The notes beneath the pieces were generated by a model that did no database searches, had not been told where the DNA came from, and saw only the letters and a program-made list of their open reading frames with translations. The position numbers were made by a program, and so were the translations under genes. A DNA stretch of 64,000 nucleotides from Whalleya microplaca (Eukaryota; Ascomycota; Sordariomycetes; Xylariales; Xylariaceae): NCBI GenBank assembly GCA_022497155.1, contig MU385713.1, positions 1 through 64,000 on the forward strand, written 5' to 3'. Shown piece after piece: positions 35,218 to 45,897 of this stretch; the stretch's first letter is position 1, and each line of letters starts with the position of its first letter.

Positions 35218-36195
35218 TCACTTCTTCAACTGAGACCTATCATAAACCACCTCCCCATATCCCCCCATCTTCCCAGCCGCCCACGCGGGCTCCCCTCCCT
35301 CCCCGAACCCCTCAAGCACCATCTGTATCTCGCCGAAGTAATTGACCTCGCCCTTCCTCCTGAACCCCAGGCTCCCGAACAGCGCAATGCTCCCCGCGTT
35401 CGTGGCCTTGATCTTGACCACGAGATCCCGCAGCACAAGCTTCCTCTCCTTCTCCTTCTCCGTGCCATCGTCACCCGCGCTCCCGTACTCCGCCAGCACA
35501 CCCCCCAGATTCCGCCGCACGAACAGCAAGAACGCCACCACGGCCGCCTTGCCCAGCCCCCGTCCCCGGTCCGCCGGGCCCGCGATCATGATGTCGACCT
35601 CGCCATTGCAGTAGCGCACGTCCCCATCCCCGTTCCCACCCGCGCCATCCTCGTCGTCGGGCTCCCACGGCGTAAGGAACAGATTGACATCCCCGAGCAT
35701 GCGCCCCGGCGCATCATCCACGCCCGCGACCACGGCAGCGGTCCCTCTCTTCTCCTCCGCGCGGGGCCGGCACACGATGAACGTGAGCTTGTCAGCGGCC
35801 GTGCGCCACGAGGCCTGGTTCTCGAACTCCTCGGCTAGCGTCAGCTGGTCTGAGGCCGTGGCCTCGCGGATCGCCTGGGCAGTCAGTCAGTTAGTCACAC
35901 CCCGAGAGCGTGAGTGAGCGTGGAGGTTTTGGCGCTGGGGGCGGAAGGAGGAATGAGGAAAGAGGAATGAGGGGTGATGAATGAATGGCATACCGGGTCT
36001 TGCATCCATTCGTGGTACGTGAGCACGTGGTGTGCGTCGTAGGGGACGAGGAGGATGTCCGGGGTTGAGATTGCTGGGGCGGTCGTTAGTAAGTCGTTGG
36101 GTTGGCTTACTTACTCACTAGATGTTGAGTATGTATGAGTGCGCGGGGATGCGACGGAGGTGGCGAGACTTACCGATATTCTCATTTAATCTCAT
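35218..36195 (-). CDS. GNAT acetyltransferase, N-acetyltransferase 9-like
   Basis: Exons 36195-36174, 36073-35994 and 35874-35218 give 252 residues, with introns GTAAGT...CAG and GTATGC...CAG. The start MRLNENIAIS and YDAHHVLTYHEWMQDPAIREATASDQLTLAEE are the NAT9 hallmark: an N-terminal block with H-x-Y-H-x-W-M. The acetyl-CoA loop appears as DRGRGLGKAA (R/Q-x-x-G-x-G/A). The following LVVKIKATNAGSIALFGSLGFRRKGEVNYFGEIQM is the conserved GNAT motif B and NAT9 end. An insertion rich in Asp, Gly and Glu (near DDEDGAGGNGDGD) lies before the loop. Animal NAT9 acts on microtubule stability or tubulin-associated targets; the fungal substrate is unknown. Confidence 0.93.
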
Positions 36196-36579
36196 GGTGC
36201 ATTAGTATTCGCAAAGTCTACTAAATAGGTCTCATGGCGGTTGCATAATCTCTTATTATCTCATTGCCCGTTGAGAGTTGTAAGTGAGAGAAAAGTTCGG
36301 CGTTTAGTAAGTATGAGATCTAGAACCTTTTTTCTTAGTCACATTTATACATCTGGATTCCTCCAGTGATCGTAAGACATGAGAACATCGCTACTATAAA
36401 ATGCGCGCCACGCCAACAAGTCTCAGAAAAGGAGTATACAGTATGTCTAGGGTATCTCGCCTTGCATTTTACAATATAGCATAATTAAATTCCCAATATT
36501 TACTTTTCATGACCTGATCGCGTTCCGTCATTCAAATCGTCTTGGCCCCATGACATACATAACTTGGGAACCACTTCAA
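36196..36579. other. Intergenic, no gene seen
   Basis: 384 bases between the NAT9-like start and the stop of the mitochondrial Met-tRNA synthetase gene. AT-rich, without frames of interest. Confidence 0.6.
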
Positions 36580-38472
36580 TCAATCCTCGACAGGAAGCGG
36601 CGGGAACAAACTGCTCGACGCCCCCTCGCCGAGCGGCACCAGCGACGTTCCAAAGTCATCATCTGCATACGGCATGGCGTACTCTATCGTCCTGCGACCG
36701 GGGCTGACGCCGAGCCTGTCGAGGAGGTCCGCCGCCTTCTCCGGAATGAACGGCTGCAGTAGGATGCCTATGATGCGCATCGTATCGGCACCGTGGAATA
36801 TGATCTCGTTGACGGCAGCAACATCGTTGTTCTTAGCAGCCGTCCAAGGTGCCGCGTCTTGAAGGAATGCGTTCGTCTGCGAGAAGGTTAGGAGGTGAGA
36901 CTGCGAAGCGAAGGAGGGCGAAACGGGTACGACGTGGAATCAACTGACCTCGCCTGCGAATTCCATGATTTCATCCAGCGCTTTATCTATATTCAGTGTG
37001 CTCATACGATCTGCCACCCTACCAGTAATGGCTTCCGCAAGGCGTCTCTGGGGTTGGACCCTCGGCAAGGTTGGCTCAGACTTCGTGGGCGCCATAGCCT
37101 CTACCGCACCCCGTACACTCCATTGCTTCGGCCTAGTAAGTCGATTGAGTAGATTCCCCAGGTCGCTCTGTAACTGTTTCTTGTATTTCTCGACGATCAA
37201 GTCGTTGTTGTAGTTAGCATCTTCTCTTATCACGCTGCTGCGTATTAAGAAGTAGCGCATGGTATCGACGCCCCAGCGATCGAGGGCGAAAAACGGATTC
37301 ACGACATTTCCGGTGGATTTGGACATCTTTTGCCCGCTCATCTGCCAATGGCCGTGGCTGAGAACGCGCCTCGGTAGGGGGAGTCCTAGTGCCATAAGCA
37401 GCGCAGGCCAGTAGATGCAGTGGAAACGAAGGATATCCTTCCCAACCACGTGAACGTCCGCGGGCCAGGCGTCCGTGTTTCTTTCGCCGGGTTGCCATCT
37501 AGGATACCCAGTTACTGTGATGTAATTGATCAGGGCGTCGATCCACACGTAGATGGTCTGGCTGGGGTCGCCGGGCACGCGGATGCCCCAGTCCAGGCGG
37601 CTGGCGGGACGGGAGATGGACAGATCTTCCAGATTGTGCTCGACCCAATTCCTCGCCTCAGCAAAGCGATGTTCGGGAACGATCCATCTCGGAGTCTCGG
37701 AGTAGAACTGCAGAAGCTGCTCTCGAAACGCCGTCAGCCGGAAGTGGTAGTTCCGCTCCTCGGTCCACTCGACTGCGTTGCCGGACTCGACCGAGGCCAT
37801 GAACCCCTTGCCGGTCACGGGCGAGACGCGCTTCTCGACCATGCTGTCGGGGTAGTACGTCTCGTCGCTTACGCAGTACCAGCCCTCATGCTTCGTCTCG
37901 TATATGTAACCAGACTCTCGGAGGCGCTCCCAGAAAAACTCCACCGCTTCCCTGTGCTCGAAGTCGGTTGTCCGAATGAAGTGATCGTAGGAAATGTTTG
38001 CCTTTCTCGCCAGGTCTCTGAATGTCTCGGAGTTCGTGTCGCACAGCGACTTCGGGGGAACGTCTTGAAGCTCGGCGGCGCGTTGAACCTTCATGCCGTG
38101 CTCATCGGTGCCCGTGCTCAGAATAGCTTCTCTTCCGTTCAGAACCTCCCATCGCTTGAGCACGTCCGCTACTAGCATGCTGTATAAGTGACCGACATGA
38201 GGAGCTTCCAAATAACCCAATTAGCAAGGCATTGGAAGATCATATAGTAAGATGTAATACCCACAAGCATTGACGTAGAAGATTGGCGTCGTCACAAAGA
38301 AGGGCTTCTTGTCCTCGAGGTCTTGGAGAGCTGAGCTACTTGAGCTACTGCTAAAGAGCTTGCGCCCAGCTCTGTTGCCTCTACATGACTGGCATATCCA
38401 GCCAGTTCGGGTCGTTGAAAGGACTTTGAGTGCCGGCAGTCGCCGGCTCGAAGCTCCCCAAACGGCCTTCAT
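36580..38472 (-). CDS. msm1: Mitochondrial methionyl-tRNA synthetase
   Basis: The enzyme charges mitochondrial tRNA-Met. Exons 38472-38265, 38204-36949 and 36876-36580 give 586 residues. The first about 50 residues are basic and serine-rich (RRLPALKVLSTTRTGWICQSC, then a serine run), a typical mitochondrial presequence, followed by PFFVTTPIFYVNA. The class I signature appears as HVGH at residues 72-75 and KMSKS at 362-366. The helix GTDEHGMKVQRAAE and WIDALINYITVTGYP are the methionine-binding elements. The protein lacks the C-terminal tRNA-binding extension of the cytosolic enzyme. The first intron begins GTGGGT, a less usual donor, and interrupts the Asn-Ala-Ser-Pro-His stretch just before the HIGH-type motif. 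A minor alternative would begin further upstream, but no ATG is present there. Confidence 0.95.
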
Positions 38473-39164
38473 AGCCCCACGTTGCCCTATAACGAGGGTA
38501 CTGTGCAGTATAGTCAACCTGGTGATCTGTGTTGAAGGCAGGACAGGATTTGAATCGGCGCAAAATCCTAGTCTAGCCGATTGATTCTGCGGTACGGAGT
38601 ACAGCAGGTGGGCGGGGCCGAGCCTAGCTAATTACTGGGCTGCTAGGGCTGCAGGGATCCTTCAGCTAGGTACCTGCCTGACAGCTCGCCCTAACAGCCC
38701 CGGATGCCCCGGATTCAGCTTGTTTGAGCTTTCATGTCAGCTACTGTGCTTCGCGGAACTATCTTGACATCACCCAGGCTTTACTACATATATGGGGATG
38801 TTCATAAATAGTAAGAGAAATCACGTTTCATAGCAAAAGTCCCCTTTTCTTTCTTTTGTCTTATTGTCTTATTGTCTTGTGTCTTTTGTCTTCTGTCTGC
38901 TATCGAGTAGCTGTATAGCAATAGCCATCGTAATTTACACATCTCCTTGATTAATGCCCGGACGTCCATTCATCTCGAGAATATACAGTCGTCCATCCCT
39001 GCACATTAGGCTCGTCTCGAAGAAGATTGGCGTCTCATATGAATACAATTACTCTTGACAAACATCTCTCATGCCTCGTGCCATCTAGTACTGCAGACGA
39101 ACCCCTACAACATGTCCGGGGGCTTGAGCATCCAGCATACCTAGGCATTAGCTTCCCCTGAAAA
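38473..39164. other. Intergenic, no gene seen
   Basis: 692 bases holding the msm1 promoter and the RAD16 3' flank. A (TTGTCTTAT)-type repeat of CTTTTGTCTTATTGTC lies near 38,855-38,890. No coding potential was identified. Confidence 0.6.
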
Positions 39165-42100
39165 TTAAGTTCCTCTGAAAAGGAACTGGAGATCAGCCTG
39201 GGTGAGAGACTCCATCGCCGCATCGTCCGAATTGATCGTCGAGTTGATCATGTCAGTCTTCTTCTCCTGAAGTAGCACCATGCGGCTCTCGACAGAATCC
39301 TCAATGCAGAGGCGAGTGATGGTACAAGGGCGTGTCTGTCCAATACGATGGCATCGGTCGGCCGACTGCCACTCTGCTGCAGGGTTCCACCACCTGAAGA
39401 CAAGATTAGCAGTGAATCTAGACAGAGAAGCGATGGTTAAACTTACGGATCAACAATGAATACATGGGTAGCTTCAGTAAGATTCAGTGCGACACCACCA
39501 GCCTTCAAGGACACTAGAAAACACTCCACATCGACATTGGTCATGAAGTGATTAATGGTAGCTTGTCGCTGAGCAGGCGTCATGCTACCGTCAAGCATAA
39601 CTGTAGTAAGGCCAGCCCGTCGAAGGCGCCACTCGATCAGCTGAAGCATGGTAGTAAACTGTGAAAAGATGATCGACTTGTGGGATGCCTTGTCCGATCG
39701 AAGTCTATGCAGTGAATGAACAAGCAACTCGATCTTAGATGACGAGGTCCAATTCTCCATCTTGATGCGGTTGATAATGGACGATTTCTTGACTAGCGCT
39801 TCGTCCTGCTCCATCTCGGGCTGCTCGAGATCGATCGAGAGCGGGATGTGGCATTGTGGACAATCAGGTTCGTCTTGAGAGTTGACGTAACTCTTCGCAC
39901 AGGAGCGGCAGAAGTCATGCTTGCATTTGGACCGAATCGCTTCCTCGGCAGGTTCGTCACAGATGCAGCAGACCAGTATATTCTGTCCGCCCTCAGCCGA
40001 CTTCTTCAGGAGTAGATCAGGATGGTCGGCCACCTGGCGCATCTGCATAATCAGGCCGAAAATATTGGCATAATTATTGAGAAGAACACCCTGGGCAACG
40101 TAGGTATCGAACTTGCGCTGACCGCTGGTCATGATACTGTTCGCGAAATCGTTCTCCTCTTCTCCAAAGAATTGGCGGTCGACGTAGATCTCCTTGACAG
40201 GAAGCTCCATAGAATCGGTATGGTCCTTCTTCAGACGACGCAACATGATTCGGTCGGTCATAAGACGAAGCTTTTTAAATGCCTCCTTTCCATGGCCACT
40301 ATTGCCACATGCCTGGATGGGATTCAGGAGTTCTTGGTTGAACACTGACACATGGCCTATTGAATTGTGCGAACCTTAAAGACTAGTCAGCAGATACAAT
40401 GCTTATGAAAAAAGGCAAGACTCACAATATGTACATCTGCCATCAGCCATGGACCATTCCAGGCAAGAGCAAGTGCATTTCTTGCAGAGATAGGAAGCAA
40501 ACGGGGTAATGTTTAGAAATCGTATCAAGGAGAAGAACTCGCCAATTCGATTTTGCAGCGGAGTGCCAGTCAGGCACCAGCGATACTCAACCTTAAGAGC
40601 AAAACAAGCCTTGGCCGTCATGGTGGTTCTAGTCTATAGATGCCCGTCAGTTAGGAGAAAAAAAGAGAAAGAAAAAAAAAAGCATAAGGGGTGAGAGTTA
40701 GAATTACCTTGATGCAATGGGCTTCATCAAGAATGACACGGTGAAACTTGATCTGGTGAACAGCGCTTTTCTCCTTGTATGTGCCCTCCTTTCTTTTGAA
40801 ACCCTTCTCTTGCTTGCGGTACATAGACTCCAAACTATTGTAGGACATCAAGATGACATCAAACCCCTTGAGTTCCTTGACAGAAATATTCTTAGCCTTA
40901 GCATTGGTGCCATGGAAAATGAACGTCTTCAGCTTGCCATTCGTGTAGGAATCAATCTCGGCAGTCCACTGCATCAACGCGACAGGGGGCACAAGGACTA
41001 GCGATGGTGCCTTGGCCGGATAGTCGGACATGATAAGGGAAACAGCTTGGATCGTCTTACCAAGGCCCATCTCATCTCCAAGTAAACCACCCTTCCATTC
41101 CATTCCTTCCATGGCCTTCATCCAGGCGAGACCTTCAAGTTGAAATGGCTTCAGCTGGCGCGAAATGGCACTTGGTTGTTCAGCTTTACCAGCCTTGAGG
41201 AGCGGCATCTCCTCAAGCTCCTTCCACATCGTCTTGAGTTCTGGATGGTAGTGTTCTAGCTTCGCCCTCTCCTTCTTAGCTCGGCCATTTCCGAGGGATT
41301 CGTAATAGCTAAGGGGAGGCACAACTCCGACCGGTCCAGCCCTACTTGCCACAACCTGATTGTCTGAAGTGTCAAGGCCGGCATCAGAGTCGGCATCAGA
41401 ATCGTCGGACTCGGTTGCAAAGGATGCATCGCTATCACTAGCAGGTTCATCCGGCACTAGCAGCTGGGCTAGGGCCATGTCCTCCTCCTCACTATCGGAA
41501 ATTGCGGTTCTCAGCCTCTTGCGGACTGGCGCAGGTCGAGCCAGTGGCTCTTCTTCCTCATCCAAATTAAAGGAGTCAGGGCGAGCTCTCTTCCATTTAA
41601 CAGCCCGCACAAAATTACCGACAGTCTTGCCCTTACTTTTAGCCTTGGAACGGGCCGAGGGGAGCGGATCATCTTCTGAATCATCGGCAGTCAGATCGAT
41701 AGAAACAGCAGAGATCCTGGCGCTTCGACGCTTGGTAGGGGATGATTTCGTAGCAGGGGGAGCGGGGGGATTAGGGGGGTATGGGAACACTGCATGCGAC
41801 TCATCCCCCTCGCGCCGGAAGCGGCGTACTAATTCTGCACCAACTGCCATTGCAGCCTGTCTATCCTCCTGAGCCCGAAGGCGATGTGCTGGTGCTGCAC
41901 TACATGTCACTCCAGCCATTTCATACTCCTCACGCTGAAGGCGGCGTGCCAATACTGCACTGGGTGATTGATCATGATCGTCAAAATCATCATCTTCTGA
42001 ATCTTCCACATAGGACTTAGGTTGACGTCGAGCTCTCCTAGCTCTAGACGAGGAAAGGGAATTGAATCCCGTAGACGTTTCCCCTGTATTGTGCGAACCT

Positions 42101-42414
42101 CGAGGATTATCGGGAAGCTCAACCACAAGGCGGGCTCGAGGTTTGCTCTTAGACAAAGCGGGTTTGACAGGGACAGAGGGTGCCGGCGTCACCGCATTGC
42201 TAGTTGCTGGAGTCGAGTACTCGCTGTCAGAAATTGTGGTAGTCGGCGTAGGTGCAGAAGAGACTGAGTCGCTGCCTACAGTGGCAGCCTTAGGAGGTCT
42301 TCCACGGCGCTTTGGGAGGGTAGCCGGAGTCTGCGAAGCAGCAATGGCAGGAGTCTTGACCTTATCCAAGGCAGCACCATTTTTCGCAGCCGCCGAACGA
42401 GTGGCGCGCGCCAT
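39165..42414 (-). CDS. rad16: RAD16-type SNF2 ATPase / RING E3 ligase of global-genome excision repair
   Basis: With Rad7 this forms the ATP-dependent damage-binding complex of global-genome nucleotide excision repair in the nucleus. Exons 42414-40708, 40633-40426, 40374-39447 and 39393-39165 join in phase and give 1,023 residues (yeast Rad16: 790). The extra length is N-terminal: about 400 residues of disordered, Ser/Asp/Glu-rich and basic sequence with an AT-hook-like [10 protein letters not shown]. The SNF2 motor follows: GDEMGLGKT (Walker A), DEAH (motif II), LTGTPLQN (motif III), and the helicase-C blocks [12 protein letters not shown] and [24 protein letters not shown] cysteine cluster (LCKKCTC...CTYC) is as seen in Rad16. 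The [14 protein letters not shown]...CPQC lies at about residues 765-805, inserted between the two halves of the motor. The final CRGT-like end reads FLFRGT. It is divergent from the RAD7 gene, its protein partner. Confidence 0.97.
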
Positions 42415-43100
42415 CTCGAGTGCCGTAGACAATTACTGGTATAGTAACTTGTACAATTCGTGATGAGAATTGGCTGGACCTTGCGACTATGGTTTGGTGT
42501 TTGGTGAAACGACGGTGAGAAGAAGAAAACAGACTGGTCAGGTCCAAGTGAAGTCGAGTTGCGAGTGACCCAAGGGAAGTATGAAAAAGAAAAGGAAAAA
42601 AGTAATCAAATGTAGGTCGGTCGTTCAAAGCCGACAAAAATTTGGCAAGATAGCAATCTTGTCCCAGAGAGTCCTCCCAACAAGGGACAAAAGCCCTTTC
42701 AAGAAGTCGGCGCTCGTGTCAAAGGGGATGCTGCTACATACAGGATCACGATGTAGTGTAGAGGACGTGAATATATGATTGACCAAGTTGTGTCCAACAG
42801 ATTGACTGGTGCAAGAAAGTGCAAGAAGCCTGACTTAGGTGGTGGAAGTAGAGAGAGAGGATGAAGAAGTGTAAACGCCGTCCGCAGGCTGTGGTGAATG
42901 ACGTTTGCCAGGGGGTGGCTACACTAGTCGGCTAACGGGCGAAACTTGCGATGGGATGGGGTGGGATGGGATTTTGCAGATGGAGATGATGATTATTAGG
43001 TATGGAGGAGGCTTGGTGGGGGAACACAGAGGAAGAAAAAGATGGATGGCACCTGGGCTGCTGGGGCGCGACAAGCACACGCAAACTCGTGACTTGAGAC

Positions 43101-43160
43101 TGCTCGGGACTGCTTGACACTGCTTGACACTGCTTGACACTGCTTGACACTGCTTGACAG
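43101..43160. repeat. Tandem decamer TGCTTGACAC x5
   Basis: Five consecutive copies of TGCTTGACAC lie at 43111-43160, the fifth ending CAG, and are preceded by a diverged copy (TGCTCGGGAC) at 43101-43110. The period is exactly 10 bp. Confidence 0.95.
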
Positions 43161-43282
43161 CTTTGATTGTTGCTTAATAAAATGAAATTCTCTGAAAATA
43201 ACTGGTGAAGGTTTCAGACGGGGCCAATAGGCAGCAGCGGCAATCAATTTAGATCCCTGTCGGTGTGCCCCGCATGGGGTCC

Positions 43283-43316
43283 GTATCTGCCTGGTATCTG
43301 CCTGGTATCTGCCCTG
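43283..43316. repeat. Tandem 11-mer GTATCTGCCTG x3
   Basis: Copies at 43283-43293 and 43294-43304 are identical. A third at 43305-43316 has one inserted C. It lies in the shared rad16/rad7 promoter. Confidence 0.9.
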
Positions 43317-43510
43317 CACGTCTGCCACTGCTGCCGCTGTGTTACCCAGGTACCCACCTGCGTCTGTACTAGGTAGATACCCAGTCCGGCACTGTCTGGG
43401 CGTGCAGTAGCGTGTCGTAAGTACCTAGGTAGTGCGCCCATTCCACTGATCAGCCCTGAGAATAATCAATTTACACGGTACTTGGTGGCAACCGTGTCCC
43501 GCGTTGCCAG

Positions 43511-43547
43511 GCAGGCAGAGGCAGGCAGAGGCAGGCAGAGGCAGGCA
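43511..43547. repeat. Tandem decamer GCAGGCAGAG x3.7
   Basis: Three identical decamers at 43511-43540 are followed by a partial fourth, GCAGGCA, at 43541-43547. It is the third short-period array in the same promoter. Confidence 0.95.
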
Positions 43548-43916
43548 CGGCAGGGTGAACGACGGTTTCGCCCTTTCCTTCGCCGATTTTTATTATTATA
43601 TGTGGTAGGAACGTGCAGCTTCCCACAGCAAAACCTAAATCGCCGCCACTGCCTACCTAAGGTTAAGGTAGTTTCCTTCTTCAACACATCATTGAGGTCA
43701 CCTCGTCCTTCTGCATGTGCGCTGAATTCATCCGTATTGTCTTTTTGCATTCAATTCGTCCCATCGTCTTTGGATGATCCCCCATTTCTCCTAGTCCACT
43801 CCATCCCTCATCCGATCTGGTTTGGTTTGGTCTGATCCATTATCGTCCGTCTCATACATCAGATCAAGACTCAGTCCAGCAACTGTTTGTGACTTTCGTC
43901 ACATCATCAGTATATC

Positions 43917-45897
43917 ATGTACGTCCGCCATACCTATTTCTCACGTGCAATCCAATATGGCTAGGTCAAGCTCACATGCACTTCTAGGAGCAACAACCGC
44001 CGAGCTATTCGGGGACCTCGGTCTGCCCTCACCGATTTCCTATCTGCCCAGGATATCTCGGCCAGTCGCATTCGTGCTGCCTTGGAGGCCCGCCGCGCTG
44101 CTGCCAATGCTGACAATGGTCAGAGCGCTTCTGCCGCGCCTGCTCAAGACGAAGAGGAGGAGGCTGGCCCGTCAACTTCGACTGCAGCGAGCCGAGCACG
44201 CGATCGCAAGCGCAAGAAGGAAGCCGAGGCCATTGAAAAGATCAAGAAGTCTAAGTCCTTCAAGAAACGCAAGCGGGAGGCCGACGACTCTGCCGATGAC
44301 GACGAGCTAGCTTTGGCTTTGCTCAATGAGAAGGTCATCCCAGTTCCTGGCCAGCAGGAGAACTGCGAGATCTGCGGCAAGCGCTTCACTGTGACCATGT
44401 ATTCGCCCGCTGGTCCAAATGGTGGTTTGGTCTGTAGTAAGTGCAGTAAAGAACTGCCCAAGGACGACAATGATGCAGCCGCAAAGAGAAAGAAGAAGGC
44501 AGCTACAGGTGCTGTTAGGGCCGGTCGAAGAAAGACCCAGAGCAAGCTCTTGGATGGCGTATCTCAGATTGGAGCGAAGAGTCTAGTAACTCTATGCATC
44601 CAAAAGTTAGCCGCAAACATCAAACTCGCTGATGATCTCGGTGATCTTCCGCCTCATATCATTGAGCTTATAGCCCAACGACTGTCTAAACATAGGCTAC
44701 TTACTTCCGAAACCCTTTCCCTGTTCCTTCAACCCCATGCCGAGGATATCAGCATCTATGATGCTGGCCGCCTTACTTCAGACGACTACCTCCGAATTTT
44801 CGCAACCCTCTCCAAGCTCAAGAATCTTAAGCTACGCAGTGCAATCCAGTTCAAGGACAGTGTTATGGAATACCTTATAGGAAGACACATCAACCTGAAC
44901 AGCCTCTATCTGCATGGCGCCAACCTACTGAGTGAGACCTGCTGGGAGAAGTATTTAAAGGCCAAAGGCAAGAGTCTCAATAGCCTCCGGGTGTATTACA
45001 CAGACAAGCATTTCAACGACAACATAGTTCAGGTTCTGAAGGACAACTGTCCTTCCCTTACCCGTCTCAAGATCTACCACAATCAGCAAGTCTCGGATGA
45101 AGGTGTGGACCACATCGCAGACCTTGATACCCTCGAGCACCTAAGTCTGCAGCTCATAAAGCGGACTTCGACAGAACCCTATGTCCGTGTCATAGAGAAG
45201 CTCGGCAAGCAGCTGCGGACCTTCTCGCTCCGAAACGTCGATGATGTCGATGACCGTTTACTCGACGCTCTTCATGACCATTGCACGTCTCTGACGAAGC
45301 TTCGCATCACACATACTGAAGTTATGACTGATGCAGGATTTGCAAGGCTCTTCAAGGATTGGAAGAACAAGCCGCTCTCAATCATTGATCTGGAGTTGTG
45401 CCGTCTTGTTGACGCAGGAAAACCTAGAGAGAACCCACACTTAGTCGGCCTCTGCTCTAATGGCTTTCGTGCCATCATGAAACACTCCGGCCAACACTTG
45501 AAGAAGCTATGTGTTCACGGCTGCAGGAATATTTCGAGAAAAGCGTTCGAGGACGTATTCTCTGATGACAAGGAGTACCCCGAACTCTTGAAATTGGAGA
45601 TCAGCTTTTGTGAGGAAGTGACGGATTTCATTGTAGGATGCATTTTCCGAAGCTGTCCTAACATGAAAGAATTGATCATCCACGGTTGCATGAAGGCAAG
45701 TCATCCACGCTTCTTTCCAATTTCACCCTAGATGGATATTTTCTCCTCGCTAGGTCCTAATGTACCGGACTGTTGTCATTCAAAGCTCTCGCTAACCCGT
45801 CAATTCACAGGTGAAGAATGTCCGAGTTCCCAAGGGCAAGATCTTAGTCGGTGTCCCAAATGCTCTGGGGATGCGCATAGAAGGCACAGATGACTAG
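43917..45897 (+). CDS. rad7: RAD7-type leucine-rich repeat protein of global-genome excision repair
   Basis: This is the partner of Rad16 in UV-damage recognition and in a cullin-type ubiquitin ligase. The start codon is split by an intron: AT at 43917-43918, then G at 43988, across a 69-nt GTACGT...TAG intron. This gives MSNNRRAIRGPRSALTDFL, the expected RAD7 beginning. Exon 2 is 43988-45695 and exon 3 is 45811-45897. The second intron starts GCAAGT, so it is a GC-AG intron. The product has 598 residues (yeast 565). Features in order: the basic start, a Lys/Arg-rich charged region (about 60-110), a CEIC...CSKC zinc-ribbon-like pair near residue 127-155, then leucine-rich repeats of the AMN1/F-box type (LTRLKIYHN, LTKLRITHTEVMTD, LKKLCVHGCRNIS, LLKLEISFCEEVTD) from about 190 to 570. 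The final ILVGVPNALGMRIEG is the conserved RAD7 tail. Confidence 0.93.

Larger units (their letters stand above)
42415..43916. promoter_or_regulatory. Shared divergent promoter of rad16 and rad7
   Basis: About 1.5 kb between the two start codons, without a gene. It holds three separate short tandem repeats (43101-43160, 43283-43316 and 43511-43547) and an ACCTAGGT palindrome at 43423-43430. The rad7-proximal 150 bases are C/T-rich, as usual for a fungal leader. No TATA box was found, and no damage-response element can be named with confidence. Confidence 0.55.

Noticed and set aside
43958..43990. rad7 start at the ATG at 43,958 (ATGGCTAG) with a GTCAAG...CTAG intron
   Set aside because: The intron would be 23 nt, too short for splicing. 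The split AT|G model uses a normal 69-nt intron.
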